Positions 13,951-21,496 of a DNA stretch of 22,608 nt are shown one piece after another. The DNA comes from Desulfobacterales bacterium. Lineage in GTDB: Bacteria; Desulfobacterota; Desulfobacteria; Desulfobacterales; JAHIVH01. Within the stretch, counting starts at the first letter, position 1. Each line of letters starts with the position of its first letter. Position numbers and translations under genes: made by a program. Location of the stretch: assembly GCA_020056645.1 (NCBI GenBank), contig JAGVHJ010000168.1, forward strand, positions 1 through 22,608, in the 5' to 3' direction. The notes beneath the pieces are model-generated. The model was not told where the DNA came from, searched no databases, and saw only the letters and a program-made list of their open reading frames with translations.

Positions 13951-13978
13951 CGGATCACATTTTCATTGCGTTGATCCG
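13951..13978. repeat. 7-bp inverted repeat at the predicted start of transcription of the barrel gene
   Basis: CGGATCA (13951-13957) and TGATCCG (13972-13978) are exact complements with 14 bases between. The right arm lies 4 bases downstream of the -10 box proposed below, i.e. at the expected transcription start. It could be an operator or a hairpin in the 5' leader. No regulator is suggested by the sequence. Confidence 0.35.
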
Positions 13979-13982
13979 AGAA

Positions 13983-14011
13983 ATTATCTATTAGCCTCCA
14001 CTTGATATCAA
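13983..14011 (-). promoter_or_regulatory. Candidate sigma-70 promoter for the barrel/sigma-factor operon
   Basis: On the - strand TTGATA is followed after 17 bases by GATAAT, five of six matches in each box at ideal spacing. It would give a leader of about 70 bases before the barrel gene at 13907. The core TTGATATCAA is a palindrome, so a weaker -35 on the + strand toward the thiolation gene is also possible. Confidence 0.45.
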
Positions 14012-14049
14012 CGGTCAGCCATTTTTTAAAGACATAAAAAAAGGAAACC

Positions 14050-15048
14050 ATGAAAAAACCGCCATCACCCGTAAGAGCATTGGGATTATGTTCAGGGGGC
14101 TTAGACAGCATCCTCTCAGCCCTGGTATTGAAACGTCAGGGGATCAATGTGACGTGGGTCTCTTTTGAAACCCCCTTTTTTTCATCCGAAAAGGCGAAGG
14201 CCGCATCAGAACAGACCGGTATTCCCCTCATCGTTCAAAACATCACGCCGCTCTATCTGTCGATGCTCAGGAACCCCAATATGGGCTATGGCAAAAATAT
14301 GAACCCCTGCACCGATTGTCACGCCCTCATGTTCCAGCTTGCGGGCGAGATCATGAAGAAGGAGGGATACCATTTTCTTTTCAGCGGCGAGGTCGCGGGG
14401 CAACGGCCCATGTCCCAGAGAAAGTCCGCCCTGCGGTATGTGGAAAAACACTCGGGCATGGACGGATTTATTGTGAGGCCCCTCAGCGCGAGAATATTGC
14501 CTGAAACGATGGTTGAAAAGGAGGGGCTCGTTGACCGGGAACAGCTTCTCGACCTATCTGGCCGTTCGAGAAAGCCGCAAATGGCGTTGGCGGGAGAATG
14601 GGGCGTAACCGACTATCCATCTCCTGCAGGCGGGTGCCTCCTCACGGATGCCGGTTTTTCGAGGCGTCTCCGAGATCTCTTTGACCATGAGGAGACGATT
14701 CAGGAATCGGATCTGAATCTCCTGAAATATGGCCGCCATATCCGCCTATCCCCCCAGGTGAAGGTCATCGTGGGAAGAAATCAGGCGGAGAATAAGATCC
14801 TTGAGGGCCTCGTGGACCGAACCCGTCAGGCCATCTTCTCTCCCAGCTCCTTTTCAGGGCCTCGGGTCATCCTGGCCGGAACCTTATCCGATATGGCCAT
14901 AACAAAAGCCGCCGCCATCTGCGTGGGCTATTCGAAGGTTCCCCCTGGTGAAAAGGGGGCGGTAGCCGCCATCGCACCGGGTAAAACGACCCTCCTCAGC
15001 ACCTTCGGAACACGCCCCGATGAATTAAAGCCCTTCATTATCTGCTGA
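14050..15048 (+). CDS. PP-loop tRNA thiolation enzyme (ThiI/MnmA-like with NFACT-R-type C-terminus)
   Basis: The 332-residue protein starts with an N-type ATP pyrophosphatase domain: the PP-loop is S15-GGLDS-20 in LGLCSGGLDSILSALVL, followed by a second block KNMNPCTDCHALMF and FSGEVAGQRPMSQR. Such enzymes adenylate a uridine and replace oxygen by sulfur in tRNA. Three cysteines stand out, C87-x2-C90 and C196 in PSPAGGCLLTD, the arrangement that binds an iron-sulfur cluster in TtcA/TtuA-type enzymes. The C-terminal third (about 225-330) has IRLSPQVKVIVGRNQAEN and FSGPRVILAG, resembling the NFACT RNA-binding domain instead of the THUMP domain of classical ThiI. Databases often call this type ThiI; s4U8 or s2U synthesis are both possible. 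The ATG has AAAGGAA upstream. Its end overlaps the convergent rlmN by 24 bases. Confidence 0.8.
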   Translation: MKKPPSPVRALGLCSGGLDSILSALVLKRQGINVTWVSFETPFFSSEKAKAASEQTGIPLIVQNITPLYLSMLRNPNMGYGKNMNPCTDCHALMFQLAGEIMKKEGYHFLFSGEVAGQRPMSQRKSALRYVEKHSGMDGFIVRPLSARILPETMVEKEGLVDREQLLDLSGRSRKPQMALAGEWGVTDYPSPAGGCLLTDAGFSRRLRDLFDHEETIQESDLNLLKYGRHIRLSPQVKVIVGRNQAENKILEGLVDRTRQAIFSPSSFSGPRVILAGTLSDMAITKAAAICVGYSKVPPGEKGAVAAIAPGKTTLLSTFGTRPDELKPFIIC

Positions 15049-16170
15049 CGGTTTTAACATCGCCTGATTTCCAGCCACCTTGGCGCTGAGCTGCCCGCAG
15101 GCGGCGGAGATATCCTGACCTTTGCTTTTTCTCACGATGGCGGTGAAATTACGATCCAGAAGGATTCCCATGAACGCGTGGATGACCTCCTCTCCCGGAC
15201 GCCTGAAATCGCACCCCTCATGCTCGTTAAAAGGAATGAGGTTGATCTTGGCTTTGATGGGCGCGAGGAGGCGGGTCAGCCGCTTCGCGTCCTCCATGGA
15301 GTCGTTCACACCCTTGATGAGAATATACTCGATGGTGATCTTCTGCCGGGGCGACAACGGATAACGTTTCAATGTTTCAAGGAGAATTTCCAGGGGAAAT
15401 CGCTGGTTGATCGGCATGATAAGATCTCTGGTCTTGTTATTTGTGGCGTTTAATGATATGGCAAGATTGGTTCTTGTAGCCTCCCCTAACCGGGGAATCA
15501 TGGGCGCGAGACCCGCCGTGGAGATGGTTACCCGCCGGGTGGAAAATTTCATGCCATAATCGGTGTCCGTGATGATGCTCAAGGCGCGGATCAGATTGTC
15601 AAAATTGGCAAGCGGTTCCCCCATGCCCATGAAGACGAGATTGGAGAGGGGGAAGGGATTTTCCGTCTCCTGCAATAAGTGGTGCTGCACATCCCGGATC
15701 TGGGCGAGGATCTCTCCGGTTGTGAGATTTCTCACGAATCCATTTTTCGCCGTCAGGCAGAAGCGGCACCCCTGGGCGCATCCAACCTGGGTTGAAACAC
15801 AGAGGGTGTAGTGATCTTTCTCGGGGATGAGGACGCACTCCACATGATGGCCATCTTGGAGTCTTAGGAGATATTTACGGGTATGATCTTCCGATACCTG
15901 AACCTTGACCCGTTCAAGACGCCCGATGGTGAAATGGTCCAGAAAAAGGGAGCGGGTCTCTTTTGAAATATCGCTCATGAGGTCGAAGGAATCGGCTTGG
16001 CGGAGATAGACCCATTTCAATATCTGGTTCGCCCGGTAGGGTGAGATGCGGTGATCGGTGAGCCAACCGATGAGTTCCTGTTTCGAATATTCTTTAATGT
16101 CTGTTTTTTTCAATGGATTTTTCCAAACCTTTGTGTATAATAAGGAGTTTTTATTTGCTTGACATAGCAT
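15025..16170 (-). CDS. rlmN: Dual-specificity 23S rRNA/tRNA adenine-C2 methyltransferase RlmN
   Basis: RlmN is a radical-SAM enzyme that methylates C2 of A2503 in 23S rRNA and A37 of some tRNAs. The cluster motif is C131-x3-C135-x2-C138 (QVGCAQGCRFCLTAKNGFVR). The two extra catalytic cysteines are present: C124 (YTLCVSTQVG, E. coli C118) and C368 (ISAACGQL, E. coli C355). Other family blocks are LVFMGMGEPLANFDNLIRAL, RRVTISTAGLAP, LAISLNAT and LIPFNEHEG. At 381 residues it is within the usual 345-390. The ATG at 16170 has no ribosome site; a TTG about 57 bases in (before KKTDIKEYS) would start nearer the usual N-terminus, so the first 20 or so residues are uncertain. The gene is divergent from ffh, and the two share 54 bases of upstream DNA. 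Confidence 0.95.
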   Translation of the reverse strand: MLCQANKNSLLYTKVWKNPLKKTDIKEYSKQELIGWLTDHRISPYRANQILKWVYLRQADSFDLMSDISKETRSLFLDHFTIGRLERVKVQVSEDHTRKYLLRLQDGHHVECVLIPEKDHYTLCVSTQVGCAQGCRFCLTAKNGFVRNLTTGEILAQIRDVQHHLLQETENPFPLSNLVFMGMGEPLANFDNLIRALSIITDTDYGMKFSTRRVTISTAGLAPMIPRLGEATRTNLAISLNATNNKTRDLIMPINQRFPLEILLETLKRYPLSPRQKITIEYILIKGVNDSMEDAKRLTRLLAPIKAKINLIPFNEHEGCDFRRPGEEVIHAFMGILLDRNFTAIVRKSKGQDISAACGQLSAKVAGNQAMLKPSADNEGL

Positions 16171-16187
16171 TTAATAAATATTAATTT
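16159..16187 (+). promoter_or_regulatory. Candidate sigma-70 promoter for ffh
   Basis: A perfect TTGACA (16159-16164) is followed after 17 bases by TAATTT, a poor -10. It overlaps the first codons of the divergent rlmN frame. On the other strand TATAAT (16199-16194) could serve as an rlmN -10 but has no clear -35. Confidence 0.38.
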
Positions 16188-16224
16188 CAAGACATTATAT
16201 TGGGTGAAAGCGGAATTTTTTTAA

Positions 16225-17556
16225 ATGTTCGAGAATTTAAGCGACAAACTTGATTCTGTCTTTAAAAAACTGAAAGGACATGGCAAGTTAACGGAAAAAA
16301 ATATCGAGGACGGCTTGAAGGAAGTGCGGATAGCCCTTCTCGAAGCCGACGTCCATTACCGTGTCGTGAAAAATCTGGTCGCAGACATCCGGGAACGCTC
16401 CCTCGGGAAGGAAGTACTGGCCAGTCTCACCCCAGGGCAGCAGGTTATCAAGATCGTCAATGAAGCGCTGACCACCCTGATGGGATCGGCCCATGAGGAG
16501 TTGACCCTGAAAGGGCATCCTCCGGTGGCCATCATGCTTGCGGGCCTTCAGGGATCAGGGAAAACGACAACGGCGGGGAAGTTAGCTGTTTATTTGAGGA
16601 AAACAGGCCGGAAGCCCTATTTGGTTCCTGCGGACGTCTATCGGCCTGCGGCCATTGACCAGCTCATCAAGGTGGGCGGTCAGGTCGGCGTGCCGGTTTT
16701 CCCCTCTCGAACAGAGATGAACCCGGTTGATATATGTCGAGAGGCCCAAGACGCCGCTCAGAAAGAAGGATGCGACACGCTCATTCTCGATACCGCAGGC
16801 AGGCTTCATATTGATGCCGACCTGATGGCCGAACTGGTTCGCATCAAGGAGGCGGTCAAGCCGACCGATATCCTTCTGGTGGCCGACGCCATGACCGGTC
16901 AAGATGCGGTGAATATCGCCAAATCCTTTGATGACGCTCTCGATATTGGTGGCGTTATTCTGACTAAAATGGACGGCGATGCGAGGGGAGGCGCGGCCTT
17001 ATCGATCAAGGCGGTGACCGGGAAACCCATCAAGTTCATCGGGACCGGAGAAAAGGCGAGCGCACTTGAACCGTTTCATCCGGAGCGAATGGCCTCACGG
17101 ATTTTGGGAATGGGCGATGCGTTGTCGTTCATCGAAAAAGCCCAGGAGATGGTGGATGAAAAAAAGGCCATAGAGCTTGAAAAAAAGCTCAGAAAAAATC
17201 AGTTCACGCTGGAGGATTTCAAGGAGCAGATGGTATCTATCCGGAAAATGGGCTCCATCGGGGATCTCATTAAAATGATTCCCGGCGTTGGGACCAGCAA
17301 GCACTTTAAAAATCTCGATGTGGACGATAAGGAACTGACCAAAATAGAGGCGATCATCAACTCGATGACCCAGAAGGAAAGAATCGATTACACCATCATC
17401 AACGGCAGTCGCCGGAAGAGAATTGCAGATGGAAGCGGCACCAAGGTGCAGGATGTGAATCAGCTTCTCAAAAACTATTCTCAGGTGATGAAAATGATGA
17501 AAAAGTTCAATAAAGGCGGTTTGCGGTCATTGGGCCGGAAGCTGCTGCCGTTTTAA
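16225..17556 (+). CDS. ffh: Signal recognition particle GTPase Ffh (SRP54)
   Basis: Ffh with 4.5S RNA recognises signal sequences on ribosomes and delivers them to FtsY at the membrane. The 443-residue protein has the N domain (1-90), the G domain with GLQGSGKTTT (G1, 107-116), PADVYRPAA, DTAGR (G3, 189-193), TKMDGDARGGAAL (G4, from 247) and GTGEK near 274 (G5), and a methionine-rich M domain (about 300-443) with FKEQMVSIRKMGSIGDLIKM, the RNA-binding SRRKRIADGSG block and a C-terminal VMKMMKKFNKGG. Length matches E. coli (453). The ATG lacks a good ribosome site; AAAGCGGA lies about 12 bases upstream. It heads the ffh-rpsP-khpA-rimM-trmD order seen in many bacteria. The 4.5S RNA gene is not in this window. 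Confidence 0.98.
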   Translation: MFENLSDKLDSVFKKLKGHGKLTEKNIEDGLKEVRIALLEADVHYRVVKNLVADIRERSLGKEVLASLTPGQQVIKIVNEALTTLMGSAHEELTLKGHPPVAIMLAGLQGSGKTTTAGKLAVYLRKTGRKPYLVPADVYRPAAIDQLIKVGGQVGVPVFPSRTEMNPVDICREAQDAAQKEGCDTLILDTAGRLHIDADLMAELVRIKEAVKPTDILLVADAMTGQDAVNIAKSFDDALDIGGVILTKMDGDARGGAALSIKAVTGKPIKFIGTGEKASALEPFHPERMASRILGMGDALSFIEKAQEMVDEKKAIELEKKLRKNQFTLEDFKEQMVSIRKMGSIGDLIKMIPGVGTSKHFKNLDVDDKELTKIEAIINSMTQKERIDYTIINGSRRKRIADGSGTKVQDVNQLLKNYSQVMKMMKKFNKGGLRSLGRKLLPF

Positions 17557-17573
17557 TTTTTAAGGAGAAGGAT

Positions 17574-17828
17574 ATGGCAGTAAAAATCAGATTGGCAAGA
17601 AGGGGCGCAAAGAAAAAACCATTTTACAGAGTTGTTGTTGCGGATAGTGAATCACCGAGAGATGGTCGTTTTCTGGAGGTTGTCGGGACCTATGATCCGT
17701 TGAAAAATCCCGCGGCGGTTACTTTGAAAAAAGAGCGGGTCGAATATTGGGTGAGTGTTGGCGCCCAGCCGACCGAAACCGTAAGAAGCCTTTTTAAAAA
17801 GGAAGGAATAGGTTCACGTTCTTCATAA
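17574..17828 (+). CDS. rpsP: 30S ribosomal protein bS16
   Basis: The 84-residue protein is a normal-length bS16. It opens with MAVKIRLARRGAKKKPFYRV and continues VVADSESPRDGRFLEVVGTY with DPLKNPAAVTLKKERVEYWV, all family blocks. bS16 binds 16S rRNA in the body of the small subunit and is needed for its assembly. The ATG has AAGGAGAAGG a few bases upstream, and the gene is 17 bases after ffh, so they are probably co-transcribed. The C-terminal tail after FKKEGIGSRSS is short. A 195-base gap follows before khpA. Confidence 0.98.
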   Translation: MAVKIRLARRGAKKKPFYRVVVADSESPRDGRFLEVVGTYDPLKNPAAVTLKKERVEYWVSVGAQPTETVRSLFKKEGIGSRSS

Positions 17829-17967
17829 ATCGTTAACCGGTACTTGAACGAAACCGATTGAAAAATTCCCGGAAGGGAAATATCACGCAGGAAAAGGCAG
17901 CGCCTCAAAAAAATTCGAAAGAATACTTTTGTTTCTGCCGATAGTGTGTATTGGATTTCTGTTGTCG

Positions 17968-17995
17968 TTCACGCACCACGCATTGACCCTATAAT
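17968..17995 (+). promoter_or_regulatory. Candidate promoter for khpA-rimM-trmD
   Basis: TTCACG (17968-17973), 16 bases, then a perfect TATAAT (17990-17995). It lies in the 195-base gap between rpsP and khpA and would give a leader of about 22 bases that begins just before the AAGGAG ribosome site (18010-18015). The -35 matches only four of six. Confidence 0.42.
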
Positions 17996-18023
17996 TCTCA
18001 AAAGCCGAAAAGGAGATGGAGCT

Positions 18024-18254
18024 ATGAAAGAGCTGATCAGCACGATTGCAAAGGCGCTTGTTGACAATCCTGAAGTGGTGGAAGTTTCAGAAGTGGAAGG
18101 GAACCAGACATCGGTACTGGAATTGAAGGTGGCCAAAGAGGATTTAGGGAAAGTGATCGGAAAACAGGGAAGAACGGCCCGCGCCATGCGGACCATCTTG
18201 AGCGCCGCATCCGCGAAGGTTAATAAGAGAACGGTTCTGGAAATCATTGAGTAA
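18024..18254 (+). CDS. khpA: KH-domain RNA-binding protein KhpA
   Basis: The ATG at 18024 has AAGGAG 8 bases upstream and gives 76 residues, the usual length; the frame is open 26 codons further but that part has no ribosome site or family similarity. It is a single type-II KH domain: MKELISTIAKALVDNPEVVE, then the strand TSVLELKVAKEDLGKVIG, the GxxG loop GKQG, and RTARAMRTILSAASAK. KhpA works with KhpB to bind RNA and affects cell division or envelope genes in Gram-positives; its role in proteobacteria is less clear. The last 8 bases overlap rimM, so the two are translationally coupled. Confidence 0.94.
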   Translation: MKELISTIAKALVDNPEVVEVSEVEGNQTSVLELKVAKEDLGKVIGKQGRTARAMRTILSAASAKVNKRTVLEIIE

Positions 18255-18771
18255 AACACAACCGGAAGAGGATCTGATATCCATCGGAAAAATTAAGGGC
18301 GTTCATGGGCTCGAAGGGAATGTAACCGTTTTTTCCGATTCCGGCTTGACCGCCTCCTACGAGGCAGGATCAAGCCTTATTGTCCGTCATCAGCGTGAGG
18401 ACCAGGGCAGCCCCTTTGTCGTGGCATGGGCCAAGCCCCATAAAAAGGGTATTCTTTTAAAATTTGAGGGAATGGACCGGCAAACGGCGGAAACGTGGGT
18501 GGGGGCGGATATTTGTATCCGGAAATCGGACCTTCCGGACCTGGAGGAGGACGCCTATTACTGGTTTGAGCTCATTGGTCTTGAGGTTTACACCACGGGA
18601 AATGAGTACCTGGGAGTATTATCCTCCATCATTCCCACAGGCGGAAACGACGTCTACGTGGTTCAGAAAAAGGACGCCGAAATTCTGCTGCCCGCGATCT
18701 CCTCTGTGATTCACACCATCGATCCCGAAGAAGGGAGGATGACCGTCACCCTTCCCGAAGGATTATCGTGA
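18247..18771 (+). CDS. rimM: Ribosome maturation factor RimM
   Basis: RimM assists assembly of the 30S head around bS19 and helix 33 of 16S rRNA. The 174-residue protein has the N-terminal RimM domain (about 8-88: LISIGKIKGVHGLEGNVTVF, FEGMDRQTAETWVGADICI) and a C-terminal PRC-barrel (about 98-172: YYWFELIGLEVYTTGNEYLG, IIPTGGNDVYVV, LLPAI). Length is normal. The start is a TTG inside the khpA stop region (8-base overlap); the next in-frame ATG would remove the core of the domain, so the TTG is needed. Its stop overlaps the trmD GTG start (GTGA). Confidence 0.95.
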   Translation: MSKTQPEEDLISIGKIKGVHGLEGNVTVFSDSGLTASYEAGSSLIVRHQREDQGSPFVVAWAKPHKKGILLKFEGMDRQTAETWVGADICIRKSDLPDLEEDAYYWFELIGLEVYTTGNEYLGVLSSIIPTGGNDVYVVQKKDAEILLPAISSVIHTIDPEEGRMTVTLPEGLS

Positions 18772-19532
18772 GTGTCATGACCTTTACGGTGCTCACCATC
18801 TTCCCTGAAATGATCGATGCCTTTTCGGGAATCGGAATGCTCCGCAGAGCCATTGAAAAGGGGCTCGTCTCCTGTTCGAGTGTCAATATCAGGGATTTCG
18901 CCGAAGGAAAACACAAGGTCACCGATGACCGCCCCTATGGTGGAGGCGCGGGAATGGTGATGAAGCCTGAACCCATTGCAAGCGCGATCCGAAGCGCCAA
19001 GGCCACACACCCTTCCGCCAAAACGATTCTATTATCTCCCCAAGGATCGCCCTTTTCCCAACACCACGCCCGTCAGCTTTCAACGTGCGAAGGCCTGATT
19101 TTGGTCTGCGGACGTTATGAAGGGGTCGACGAACGCATCTGCTGCGACCTGATAGACGACGAGATCTCCATCGGGGACTTTGTCCTCACCGGGGGAGAGC
19201 TCGCGGCCATGGTGATCATCGATACGGTGATCCGGCTCATCCCAGGTGTTTTGGGCTCCACCCTTTCGGCGAGCAATGACTCTTTTGAAAAGCAACTTCT
19301 GGAGTATCCCCAATACACAAGACCCCCTTCCTTTGAAGGGCAGGCGGTTCCAGAAATTCTTTTGTCAGGCGACCATGCCCGGATAGAGAGATGGCGCCTT
19401 GAGGCCTCCCTTAAGAGGACCTTTCTGAAACGGCCCGAGTTATTTAAAGAAAAAAAACTCGCCGGGCCCGAAATCGATATTCTAAAAAAATGGCGCATCG
19501 AGCTTGAAGCAATTATTCAAACCCAATCTTAG
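18768..19532 (+). CDS. trmD: tRNA (guanine-37-N1) methyltransferase TrmD
   Basis: TrmD makes m1G37 in tRNAs for Pro, Leu and Arg and prevents +1 frameshifting. The 254-residue protein is a SPOUT enzyme with the trefoil-knot motifs LVCGRYEGVDERICCDLIDD, EISIGDFVLTGGELAAMVII and the early GGGAGMVMKPEP. Length agrees with E. coli (255). The GTG at 18768 overlaps the rimM stop and has GAAGGA 7 bases upstream; an ATG three codons later is the alternative and hits the usual MTFTVLTIFPEM start. It is followed by another SPOUT enzyme that overlaps it by 29 bases. Confidence 0.97.
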   Translation: MSVMTFTVLTIFPEMIDAFSGIGMLRRAIEKGLVSCSSVNIRDFAEGKHKVTDDRPYGGGAGMVMKPEPIASAIRSAKATHPSAKTILLSPQGSPFSQHHARQLSTCEGLILVCGRYEGVDERICCDLIDDEISIGDFVLTGGELAAMVIIDTVIRLIPGVLGSTLSASNDSFEKQLLEYPQYTRPPSFEGQAVPEILLSGDHARIERWRLEASLKRTFLKRPELFKEKKLAGPEIDILKKWRIELEAIIQTQS

Positions 19533-20073
19533 CCTTGCCCTAGTGCACTATCCGGTCACGAATAAAAACGGTAAAGAGATATGCTCTGCGGTCACAAACC
19601 TGGATCTTCACGATATCGCGCGGGCCGGTCGAACCTACGGCGTCAAGGCCTACTATGTGGTGACTCCCCTTCCCGACCAAAAGGTGCTGGTGGAACGGAT
19701 CTCATCCCATTGGACAGAAGGCCATGGCGGCCAGGTCAATCCCGCACGCCGTGAGGCGCTGGGCCTAATACGCGTCGCCAGCTCCCTGGAGGAAGCGACC
19801 AAGGCTATCGAAAAAAATGGGGAAGGCCGGCCAAAGGTAGCCGTGACCACCGCCCGGAACGCAGTCGATATGGTCTCCCACGAAGCATTTAGGGAGACCA
19901 TCAAGGATGGCCGCCCCTATCTTTTGGTGTTTGGCACCGCATGGGGGCTATCGCCCTCCATCATCGAAACGGCCGATTATGTCCTCGAACCGGTTCTGGG
20001 CGTCGCCGATTATAACCATCTTTCGGTCAGATCCGCTGTCTCGATCATTCTGGACCGGTTGTTGTCCAGATAA
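19504..20073 (+). CDS. SPOUT-type RNA methyltransferase (TrmD-associated, uncharacterised)
   Basis: The 189-residue protein matches the family of SAM-dependent RNA methyltransferases found beside trmD in deltaproteobacteria and their relatives (I recall it as the Methyltrn_RNA_4 type). Family blocks are LALVHYPVTNKNGKEICSAV, TNLDLHDIARAGRTYGVKAY, YVVTPLPDQ and, for the knotted SAM site, LLVFGTAWGLSPSIIETADY and YNHLSVRSAVSIILDRL. The substrate RNA is not known to me. The TTG start at 19504 is 29 bases inside trmD; a GTG at 19543 would start at HYPV and lose the first strand, so I prefer the TTG although its ribosome site is poor. The next gene starts directly after its stop. Confidence 0.85.
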   Translation: MKQLFKPNLSLALVHYPVTNKNGKEICSAVTNLDLHDIARAGRTYGVKAYYVVTPLPDQKVLVERISSHWTEGHGGQVNPARREALGLIRVASSLEEATKAIEKNGEGRPKVAVTTARNAVDMVSHEAFRETIKDGRPYLLVFGTAWGLSPSIIETADYVLEPVLGVADYNHLSVRSAVSIILDRLLSR

Positions 20074-21468
20074 ATGACATGGGGAAAAAAAAGATGGGAT
20101 CCTCCCATGGCTGATTCGAAGATTTTCAACGCTTTCAACTCCCTACCGCCGGCCCCCAGAAAATTCCTTGTCTTTACGGGAATCAACGTTTTTTCCTGGC
20201 AATGCATCGTGGGCCAATCCCTTGTTCTCTTTGGCCGTGCCCTCGACATGCCCGCCTCATGGGTAGGCACTCTTCTCTCCTTTCTCCCACTTTCCATGGT
20301 GCTCGTGATTTTCAGCGTTCCCGCCGTTCAAATAGTTGGCCCCAGAAAAGTATTGATTTTGACCTGGCTGATCCGTAATTGTTTCGCCGCCTTCGTGTTC
20401 GCCATTCCATTGGCCACGAAGTTCTACGGCACTGAAGCCGCCTGGTATATCCTCCTCTTTTCCACCCTTGGTTTTTCCCTTGCAAGGGCCTTTGGGGTTG
20501 GATCGTGGTATCCCTGGCTATACGAGATCGTTCCCCAGCCGCTGCTGGGTGACTACTTCGCCCTTGAAACCATCATGGTGCAGATGATCAACGTGATCCT
20601 GATCCTGGGCATCGGAGTGGTTTTAGGCTTGACAAACGATGTGTCCCAATTTTTTATCGTATATGCATTTGGGATCGCAGCCGGTCTCATCAGTATTCTT
20701 TTTATGAGGAAAATTCCAGGAGGAAGGAAGATTTCAACGGAGCCAATGCCCTTCAAGGACAGCTTCGCGGTTATTTTTCATGCGATCAAGAACGCTGCTT
20801 ACATTAAATTCGTCTTTTTCGTCCTTCTCAGCACCGCCTCCTTCACCTGGGTCAACGTCGCCTCCGCCTTGTATCTCAGGGATGTCATCGGCTATTCCGA
20901 TACCCGAATCATGTATCTTTTCGCAGGAGGGGCTGTGATGATCGCCCTTACCGTCAGTTTCCTGGTCAGACAGGCGGAAACCATCGGCAGCGAAAAGCTC
21001 ATGGCGCTCCTCATGGCGGCGCAGGTTCTTATCGCGGCGTCATGGTGTTTCATCGATTCCGGAGACGCCTTCACGCTCTATTCTTCGCTATTGTCCCTGT
21101 CCATGGGATCGGCGGTGAGTGCCGGTTTTTCCATCATAGCGGCGAAAAACATGATGACCCTCATTCCCTATGAAGACCGGGTGGGTTATACGGCCTTATG
21201 GATCTTGGGAATTTCGTTCGCTAACGGAGCCCCGCCCATCATCGCAGGATTCCTCATCGACATCTTCCACCTCCCCGGATATCGGGCCTCTTTTCTCATA
21301 TCGGCGGGCTTGGCCTTTTTTCTGTGTTTCCTATGGTGGCGGTTCCGGTTTGAAAAAAGAGCCGCCCCTACTACTCAGAATTCCCACCCTACTTGCAGAT
21401 CCTCCCTGCCTTTACGGGCATTGAGCCGAATTCTATGGATAATCTTCGGCGGTCCGGATAAAAAATAG
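20074..21468 (+). CDS. Major facilitator superfamily transporter, substrate unknown
   Basis: The 464-residue membrane protein has about twelve hydrophobic segments, for example FLVFTGINVFSWQCIVGQSL, LLSFLPLSMVLVIFSVPAVQ, MINVILILGIGVVLGL, FVFFVLLSTASF, IMYLFAGGAVMIALTVSFLV and ILGISFANGAPPIIAGFLID. Short basic cytoplasmic loops include GPRKVL, the place of the MFS motif A between helices 2 and 3. A charged loop near residues 213-240 divides the two halves. The polar, basic tail of about 40 residues is probably cytoplasmic. Nothing points to a specific substrate. The ATG at 20074 directly follows the upstream stop (TAAATG), implying coupling; a second ATG at 20107 could also be used. It ends convergent with the second stator gene, 28 bases away, with no terminator seen. 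Confidence 0.82.
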   Translation: MTWGKKRWDPPMADSKIFNAFNSLPPAPRKFLVFTGINVFSWQCIVGQSLVLFGRALDMPASWVGTLLSFLPLSMVLVIFSVPAVQIVGPRKVLILTWLIRNCFAAFVFAIPLATKFYGTEAAWYILLFSTLGFSLARAFGVGSWYPWLYEIVPQPLLGDYFALETIMVQMINVILILGIGVVLGLTNDVSQFFIVYAFGIAAGLISILFMRKIPGGRKISTEPMPFKDSFAVIFHAIKNAAYIKFVFFVLLSTASFTWVNVASALYLRDVIGYSDTRIMYLFAGGAVMIALTVSFLVRQAETIGSEKLMALLMAAQVLIAASWCFIDSGDAFTLYSSLLSLSMGSAVSAGFSIIAAKNMMTLIPYEDRVGYTALWILGISFANGAPPIIAGFLIDIFHLPGYRASFLISAGLAFFLCFLWWRFRFEKRAAPTTQNSHPTCRSSLPLRALSRILWIIFGGPDKK

Positions 21469-21496
21469 AACGACTCCTTGGATCAATCCCTGCCCC

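Noticed and set aside
17866..17879. Small hairpin TTCCC-GGAA-GGGAA after rpsP as a terminator
   Set aside because: The stem is only 5 bp and no T-run follows on either strand.
17917..17944. A sigma-28-like GAAA-16-GCCGATAG on the + strand upstream of khpA
   Set aside because: The -35 is off consensus and the spacing is one base long; a flagellar promoter before khpA-rimM-trmD makes little sense, and a TATAAT promoter lies closer to the gene.
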